From Rosa chinensis (lineage: Eukaryota; Streptophyta; Magnoliopsida; Rosales; Rosaceae): DNA of 64,000 nt. Position numbers and translations under genes: made by a program. Position 1 is the stretch's first letter, and each line of letters opens with the position of its first letter. The notes under the pieces were generated by a model that was given only the letters and a program-made list of their open reading frames with translations, ran no database searches and was not told the DNA's origin. The DNA lies in contig NC_037094.1 of assembly GCF_002994745.2 (NCBI RefSeq), forward strand, positions 66,650,319 to 66,714,318. Reading direction: 5' to 3'. Of this stretch, positions 56,291 through 64,000 are shown in pieces.

Positions 56291-56527
56291 AAAACAGTTC
56301 GATATCTACACGGCACAACAGGAATATGACCGAAAACAAAGTAGTCGGTCAGGCTTATTCAACTAAAGCAAGCATCTTGAACACATCTGTTGCACCAAAA
56401 CTAAGCCTAAAGCTAAACCCAGGACCATTTCCCCAAAATCCCGAGATGAATTAGGGCAACAAATTCATGAAAATAATCGAAAGCATAAAAATTTAGAGAT
56501 GAGAGAGATTGATCAAAGCATACATAC

Positions 56528-56745
56528 TGGGGGAACAGAGCCTCGAGCAGCAAGATGAGATTTGAAAAACGAGGCACGCCTATTGCTGCTGCGGCTATGT
56601 AAAACTATGGGGGAAGAGTTGGTGACTGAAAAGTCTAGAAGAGGTTGAGGAGGAGGAGGACAATGGGTTTTGAGGAGAAGGAAGCAGAAACACGAGGAGG
56701 AGGTATGACAAAGTAGTTGTTTGGGATAAACAACGAATTCGCCAT
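56528..56745 (-). pseudogene. GrpE exon 1 (transit peptide), frameshifted
   Basis: ATG at 56743-56745, MANSLFIPNNYFVIPPPRVS. One frame change near the middle leads into THCPPPPQPLLDFSVTNSSP and SNRRASFFKSHLAARGSVPP, ending CCCCCA|GTATGT. Ser/Arg-rich, acid-poor composition suits a plastid transit peptide. Linked to GrpE by orientation, position and composition, not by a conserved domain. Confidence 0.5.
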
Positions 56746-57360
56746 AGAAGCTTTTCTAAGTGACAAAAGGAGCTCTACCTCTGGCTGAGTGTGGGAGCTT
56801 CTGGAGTACAAAGGGCTTAATTTCTCCGCCGATAGCTTAGCGGTTTCGCTTGACTTAGGCCTAGTTTCGCCCCGAGGTGGCGAGGTCTAAGCGGCTTAAT
56901 CTGCTTATTCAATAATTTAAGTTGGATTAGGTGTTTGGTAAAAGTAAACAAGAGGTTGTTAATTATAATTCAATGTCCCACTTCTCAAGGCTATAATTCA
57001 AAAGTTGCAAAAGTGATGCTTTACAAGTTGGGCTTTATCTATATTGCCCTCATCTAATTTATTATATTACCTGATATCATCTATATTGCCCTCATCTAAT
57101 TTATTATATTACCTGATATCATCACTTTTTACACACCCTCGACTTACAAACTTCATTCTGGACTTTCACCAATTTAGATATTCCAGTAGAGTTTGGTGGT
57201 GGGCACAGGGAAGTTTGGTATTACAAGACTTCACATGGAAGAAGATGTAAGGAAGCTCATTGATTCAGTCAATGGAAGTTACTCAAAGGAAAGTACCCAT
57301 GTTTCCTTGCAATAATACAATTAGAACATGAAATGTAATGTCAAAGACACTTGCAGATGA
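56746..57360. other. Upstream flank of GrpE relic
   Basis: No gene. A 42-bp unit starting ATCTATATTGCCCTCATC is tandemly duplicated at about 57037-57120. Confidence 0.5.
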
Positions 57361-57366
57361 TTGTAC

Positions 57367-57411
<45 letters not shown>

Positions 57412-57545
57412 GTTCAGGTTGACAGATTCAGTTCGTCCATTGGTTTAAGCGAGTTAGATACCTTAACGGTCATCAATTTGGCTGAAAATTTGTAGAGATG
57501 ATCTATACACTAGTACATAAAAACTGAACGGTCAAGATGTGGATA

Positions 57546-57746
57546 TGCGACCGAAAGTTGAGCCAAAACTCAAACTTCACACGTTAATTTCAAAGCGGAG
57601 CTCTGCTCTAGATAAGATATGGATATATATATATATATATATATATATCCAGAGCAAAGCTCCGCTTTGGAATTATAATATGCGACCGAAAAGTGATCGA
57701 AAACTCGAACTTCACACGTTAATTTCAAAGCGGACCTCCGCTCTAG

Positions 57747-57775
<29 letters not shown>
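57546..57775. repeat. Direct and inverted repeats around TA microsatellites
   Basis: TGCGACCGAAA...GCTCTAGATAA occurs twice (57546-57616, 57682-57748). Inverted arms AAAGCGGAGCTCTGCTCT (57592-57609) and AGAGCAAAGCTCCGCTTT (57651-57668) flank a (TA)n run. Likely MITE ends. Confidence 0.65.
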
Positions 57776-57789
<14 letters not shown>

Positions 57790-57790
57790 T

Positions 57791-59146
<1,356 letters not shown>

Positions 59147-59759
59147 TTTCCTTAAGTAATTTTCATACCCTGCCCAGCCTAAAATCTGTTTAAACTCCTT
59201 CCTCCTAATTATTCAACCCTTTATTGAAATTCTTTCGATCTTGTATGTTTGATCCTACTGATTGCTGTTCTTGGACCTATATCTAGACTCTTACATGTTA
59301 AGTATGAAAATTGAGATCAAACAATGGTCTCAATGTTTCTCTTATTGAATTAATCCTCAGATATATGTACATTGAATATAATAAATCTAAGATATGCAAT
59401 TTTGTTATGTGCGAAACACAATAAAGAGTGAAATAGAAGAAACCAATTTCCCAAGTGCGAAACAAATATCTTACTTTTTCTCTGTCAATATTTCCCAGCT
59501 TATACTGGATTGGAATTCTGGGATTTCTATCCCTTATTGTTTTCTTCTTTGTTTGGTAATGAAGTTCTCCATATACCGAAAAAAAAAAAGAAGAGAAAGT
59601 GCTATTTGTTTTCGAGAATATGAAGCTCTCCATGAATAATTCACAAATCATCATGAATCTCAATTTCTATATATGGAATTTGGGGAAGGTGATGGAGCTT
59701 AGGGAAGCCAGTGTGGTGTTCTTGTTCTTGTCAATCTGTTCTTAATTGCTTTTCTTTTT
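59147..59759. other. No gene seen
   Basis: AT-rich. The open frames on both strands around 59300-59660 look like chance. Confidence 0.5.
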
Positions 59760-59776
59760 TATCGTTCTTTTAATTT

Positions 59777-60948
59777 ATTTATTTTTAGTCAAAAGAGGTT
59801 AGCTCATTATGTAGATTTAGCAAGCAGTACAAAAATGAAACACCCCTATGGGGTCGACGGAAAGAATCGTTTCTCAGAACATCCTGAGACTCCTATTCTA
59901 AACAAGACCAAGAACCCAATATACCCTCAGTACACCCACCTTTTAGGAAGTCCATGCATCATTATTTCAAACAAAAACCTAGAAACTCCGAAGCAGAATC
60001 AAAAACCCTTAGAGCTACTGGTCTTTGACCGAGATCAAAAATTAAAAAACATTTGGAGTAGAGGATGAAGTATCACCATCCACTCTGTCTTCATTCATCA
60101 GAGTCTCCCCAATTGAGAAATTCCAATCAACCTTAGCCCAGCAAGAGACCCTTGTAACCCAGTATCCAGCCTATAAGGAGTCCAACATCCAAACTCGGGC
60201 CCAACAGCCCCACCCATGAGCAAAAGTCCATCTCAGGTCCAACAACTCTGGAGCCCAAAATCTGGTCCAACAACTCATAACCCAAATCAAGGCCCAAAGA
60301 GCCCTATGCTTGGCATCTGCTATGGGCACACTTCCACCACCAGCCGGCAGAAATAGAACCCACTCCCGGACCCAAAAGCAACAACTAGAACCAATCCCGA
60401 TCTAGTGCTCAAGAAAGGATCCCAATCTTAGGCCCGACACCAGGGATACGAACTTCGCCGTGTATGCAGCAGTTCCTCGAAGCGAGGCCGATCCCGAACC
60501 TACATAACCATCGACACCCTTCCACCATAAGCGTCGTTATCCTTGATTGGTCCCCTTCGAAGTACAACAAAAGCATCTGACTGAAACTCAACTGAACAAT
60601 CCACCATCGGATCCCCCGTGAAGCTTCGACCCCAACTCAGATCCAGTTTTCTGGCCCTAGCTCCCAACCAGAGCGGACGGTCACCAGATCTTCCAACCAC
60701 CAAGACGTCCACCACTATATCATCCTCCAATCGGAACACTTGGTTGCCGAAAAAAGGAGTAAGAGAAGCCCCAGGCCAAGGTGGCTTCCCATATAAACAA
60801 TCAAACCCAGCAAGCAGCAAGAACCAGAGAGCCGCAAGGCGGATGATGACCATGGCCATTGAGGTTTTGGAATTTTGGGAGTTTTGTCGACAATGGAAAA
60901 CTGTTGAGCAAACCCTAGCAGAGCGCTAGGTCAATGTGTAAATTACAA
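59777..60948 (-). mobile_element. Non-LTR retroposon with 17-bp target duplication
   Basis: 1172 bp between copies of TATCGTTCTTTTAATTT (59760-59776 and 60949-60965). On the minus strand it ends with an A-rich tail (ACTAAAAATAAAT), as after target-primed reverse transcription. The 5' half encodes about 119 open codons (60500-60859), starting MAMVIIRLAALWFLLLAGFD, and no reverse transcriptase. Could be a non-autonomous LINE derivative or a retroposed transcript; the coding part is unrecognised. Confidence 0.7.
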
Positions 60949-60965
60949 TATCGTTCTTTTAATTT

Positions 60966-61309
60966 CATTAGTCTTTATTATTTTTGTATTTTACTTTTTC
61001 TTCAAAAAAGAAAAGTTTATTTATTTATTGGTTGAAAAATAAATTATTTTTCTTTTGATTATTTATGTCATGTCTTTCTCACACTTCATCTAGATCATTG
61101 AATATTTTAAAATCTGTAGGCTCATGAGGAGTGTAAAAAATTGTGTACAATTGTGTGTCCCTTGATCCTGACACACACACACACGCACACGCACACACAC
61201 ATGTATATATCTATACACCCACCCACCCACCCACACACACACACACACACACAAATACACTTGTAAGGTAAGTGAATGAGTAGAGTATAACTTATAAAGA
61301 TAATATATG
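60966..61309. other. Spacer with CA/CCCA microsatellite
   Basis: (AC)n and (CCCA)n at 61170-61260. Nothing else. Confidence 0.7.
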
Positions 61310-61632
61310 TTATTATTTGGGAAAATCGTCCAAACAGTGTCTGAACTTTTCCAGACTATTAATTTTCATACCTATACTTTGAAAAACATCAAAATGGTAC
61401 CTGACGATTTAAGCCTGACCCAATTTATGTACCTAGCAACAGTAAAGCTGTCAACTTCGTTAAATTTTGAAGGGTAAAATTGGTACTTCTGATTTTTTTT
61501 TTTTTTGACTTGACCTCCTTCTTCCAGCTGCTTTCGAATTCTTTTCTCTCTCTTTCTCTGATTGATTGATTCGCTTCACAATAGTGCTCTTTTCTCCATC
61601 TCCCCCTTCAATTCTAGATGTGAAGACGGGTC

Positions 61633-61824
61633 TTGGTGTTGAAGAACAACCTCCTTGCTCTCGCTTTCACCTTCTTCATCTTCGTCCTCTCTCTCTTTGC
61701 TCTCGGCTCAATCACCTATAGTTTCTTCCACGGCTTCTATGGCCACCTGGTCAAGTTCATAGTAGCTGTCCAATCCGTCAAGGTTTCGTTCTGGCCAATA
61801 TTGGGTACTGCTCTTGCTTTCTAG
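61633..61824 (+). pseudogene. Captured exon of a membrane protein, unrecognised
   Basis: 63 codons, nearly all hydrophobic: NNLLALAFTFFIFVLSLFAL then YSFFHGFYGHLVKFIVAVQS. Followed by related-looking but frame-broken sequence to about 62110. Two membrane segments likely. Family unknown. Confidence 0.35.
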
Positions 61825-62186
61825 ATCGTGTTTTTATTGGTTGTTCTTGTTGCTGGGATGTTCTTGTTCGTGTCTTTGATGGTGTTTTCGGGGCGTTGAC
61901 TGGGATTCTGGGGTTCTGCAGCTCAGTTTCAAAGCTGGTTTTGGATGGGGCCACTGATAGGCGGAAGAATTGGAAGAGTTTGGCATTTACTCCTTCAGCT
62001 CCGGCTTTGGTTGTGTAGGTGGTGGATGCGTTGAAGTAAAATTACAAGTTCTATCAGGAGAAAAAATTGAACTCTGGTTCTTTACTCCTAATGGAAGCTC
62101 TAGTACTAGACGGTATGTTCGAATTTGGTATTACAGATCAAATCCACAGTGTGAGGCGTCAACCACCCAATTATTCCCTCTCAGTG

Positions 62187-62357
62187 ATGGCTTCGCCGAC
62201 AACCTGATCTTCTCTAGCATCTTCTCTGCTTCGATTTCAATCATGGCTTCGCCGGCAACCCGATCTTCTCTAGCATCTTCTCTGCTTCAATTTCAATCAT
62301 GGCTTCGCCAGCAACCCGATCTTCTCCAAACATCTTCTCTGCTTCGATTTCAATCAA
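62187..62357 (+). repeat. Three tandem 57-bp repeats
   Basis: Units start ATGGCTTCGCCGGCAACC and differ at a few positions; inside the Mutator-like element. Confidence 0.85.
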
Positions 62358-62530
62358 AAATCCCAATACCCACAATCCAAAAAATCAAATTCAATTATTT
62401 GCAGCTGAAATCAATTTCAATTTTTCTATTTTTGATGGGTTTGGGAGAAGAGAACAGAGAAGAAGGAAAGAAAAGTCCTGATTAGGTAGATGCATGTGGA
62501 GATTTTGGTAGCTGTAACAGCAAAAATGGT

Positions 62531-62923
62531 TTGGTTTGCAATTGTTTGCTCGTTTTAAGCCTAGTTCACCGGATAATTGAAATCATGGAGATTATTCGGG
62601 TGGATGCACAAGGAAATTTCGATTCTTTAGGTCGGAATCCAACGAGCCTGATAGCAAGGGAATCTGAAATTTCAGTAATTCCACTTTGGGTCAAGTCTGG
62701 GTTTGATCTCTGTTGGAAATGGAACTGCGAAGCAATTCCGATCTCTGTCGAAATGGTACATCGTAGTTTGGGCAATCTGCTGGTCAGCCTTGATGTGGGA
62801 CCCAAAGTCAGGTTCTGGGATGTCGGAGGACGTTTCCGAATTCAGGTCGTCGATGTTGATGAAGGTCGGGTTCCGATCAAGTATGGGTCTGAGCATGGCT
62901 ATTGCACGTTCTTGGAATCATGA
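62531..62923 (+). CDS. Unrecognised open frame inside the Mutator-like element
   Basis: 130 codons (VDAQGNFDSLGRNPTSLIAR, VGPKVRFWDVGGRFRIQVVD). Composition is protein-like but I recognise no family. Possibly captured; expression unlikely. Confidence 0.25.
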   Translation: MVCNCLLVLSLVHRIIEIMEIIRVDAQGNFDSLGRNPTSLIARESEISVIPLWVKSGFDLCWKWNCEAIPISVEMVHRSLGNLLVSLDVGPKVRFWDVGGRFRIQVVDVDEGRVPIKYGSEHGYCTFLES

Positions 62924-63506
62924 AAGTGGCTGTTGGCGGTGGTCTGGCATTGTACACCGATCTTCCTGAGTTCTTCTGGATACGGTATACGAGTATTTGG
63001 ATCTAGTATACCATTTTGATATTGGTATTTGAATCTCGTATTAGGCATGGTAGTTATTGGCATACTTTTCTAGTACTAGTATGAGAACAAACAAAGTTGT
63101 TCTTTATATGGTATAGGTACGAAGAACTCCAAATTTTTTTATTTTTTATTTTTTGTTTCAGAAGTACCGGTTTTACCCCTGAAAATTTAATGGAGTTAAC
63201 AATTTTACTATTCCTAGGTATGAATATTGGGTTGGGCTTAAATCGTCATGTACCATTTTGATATTTTTCAAAGTATAGGTATGAAAATTAATAGTCTGGA
63301 AAAGTTCAGACACTGTTTGGACGATTTACCCTTATTATTTCTAAAAAATACATAAGTAACACCATTTTGCTTCATGTCATTTTTGGTCATTATCTAAACT
63401 CGCGGCACTTTTATACCAAAGTTTACCAAACACTCAAAGACTGCTTTTGTACTCACAACACTTTTAAAAGCACAGTTTATCAAACACCCGGTTATTTAAT
63501 TTAAAA

Positions 63507-63904
63507 TAGGCTTTATAGAAGCTCTAAATAACTTTGCTAAAGTTAAAATATGTTCACGGATATGGTTGTTGAGCCTCCACATCACAATTAAATTATTTGG
63601 TACTCTTTTCATGGTGATGTGAAACATCTCAATCTCTGTTTTTGATTTTTTTTTTATGGCGTGTCGACTCTGAAAATAGCATGTTCACACGAAAGTACTA
63701 TTTTATAAATAATGCAATTTTAAAGTTAGAAATTACTTGGAAGTTTCATTAACCCAATCCATACATCTATAAAAGATGCAGGTGACTTTCCGCCAAAGAA
63801 CAGCAGAAGATGGGGGTGTTCGAAAATGGTGGGAACATCTGAACATGCATTAGAAAGTTAAAGTCCATAGAGGAATGGTTGCAAAAGAAAGAGTAAATGA
63901 TTGA
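63507..63904 (+). repeat. Dispersed repeat R1, copy 3
   Basis: 398 bp matching 55558-55958. The minus-strand reading keeps SSMDFNFLMHV. Confidence 0.8.
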
Positions 63905-64000
63905 TGGAATCTTTGCTTTCTCTTTAATGAAGTTTCCTATTGACCAAAAAAAAAAAAACTGGGTGGACGAAGCACCATGTACCATGACGAATGTCATCAA

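Larger units (their letters stand above)
31125..56745 (-). pseudogene. Plastid-type GrpE co-chaperone gene, inactivated and split by transposons
   Basis: GrpE is the nucleotide-exchange factor of Hsp70; the plastid form acts in the stroma. Three exons are recognisable: 56528-56745 (transit peptide), 44712-45209 (coiled-coil and dimer part) and 31125-31322 (beta domain). Intron 1 holds Copia C, a small hAT-like element and a Copia fragment. The last intron holds Copia D with a CACTA inside. Lesions: a frameshift in exon 1, TAA at 45012-45014 where a Ser codon is expected, and TAG at 44796-44798 where Gln is expected. Assignment is firm from the two main exons; whether any exon is missing between 1 and the middle one is unclear. 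Confidence 0.82.
61319..63332. mobile_element. Mutator-like element with captured sequence (Pack-MULE type)
   Basis: 2014 bp. Inverted arms of nearly 200 bp (61319-61510 and 63150-63332): both begin GGG(A/T)AAATCGTCCAAACAG reading inward and continue through CTGAACTTTTCCAGACTATT. Exact 9-bp duplication TTATTATTT (61310-61318, 63333-63341). No transposase. The interior carries exon-like, GC-richer sequence (61633-62920), consistent with gene-fragment capture. Confidence 0.88.

Noticed and set aside
59298..59663. 121-codon minus-strand frame
   Set aside because: AT-rich, no motif, no splice or repeat context.
60618..60929. 103-codon + strand frame
   Set aside because: Shadow of the minus-strand frame in the retroposon.

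Overview
The window is plant nuclear DNA from a eudicot. It carries two tandem TIR-NB-ARC-LRR (TNL) resistance genes, a class absent from grasses, with AT-rich introns, plastid-type GrpE exons and dense Copia, Gypsy, CACTA, hAT and Mutator-like elements. The C-terminal architecture and repeat content made me think of Rosaceae, but that is inference only. No rRNA, tRNA or CRISPR was recognised, and no host gene is fully intact.

Layout. 310-12626 (+): TNL copy 1, with a 1-bp frameshift, a nonsense codon and Copia element A (4728-11455, TSD TCTGT) in a C-terminal exon. 13711-26528 (+): TNL copy 2, whose spliced frame is open (about 1670 codons) apart from antisense Copia element B (14773-21402, TSD TTGAA), 34 bp into exon 2. 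27825-28755 (-): Gypsy integrase/chromodomain fragment. 29744-30395 (-): broken USP-domain (U-box kinase type) gene. 31125-56745 (-): plastid GrpE pseudogene stretched over 25.6 kb by Copia D (31920-44236, TSD ATTAG, holding a nested gene-capturing CACTA element at 35973-41595) and Copia C (45702-53376, TSD GAAAT, holding a nested hAT element at 50095-51076). 57546-63332: inverted/direct repeats, two Mutator-like elements with internal exon-like sequence, and a retroposon with a 17-bp TSD.

How it fits together. The two TNLs are a head-to-tail duplication that includes the 3' flank. Each was hit in an exon by a Copia element whose two LTRs I read as identical (477/477 bp in A, 207/207 bp in B), so both hits are recent. 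Elements A and B lack coding modules needed for autonomy, which implies mobilisation in trans. Elements B, C and D form one lineage with exchanged LTR, gag and pol modules. They share an untranslated leader with tandem short hairpins whose stems covary around a constant TAAGAGY loop. In B and C these hairpins lie inside a predicted leader intron just upstream of gag. This is the most promising undescribed feature here: a candidate RNA packaging or regulatory signal retained only on unspliced RNA.

Caveats. Splice sites, LTR comparisons and target-site duplications were read by eye. Family names rest on motifs I recognise, not on searches.
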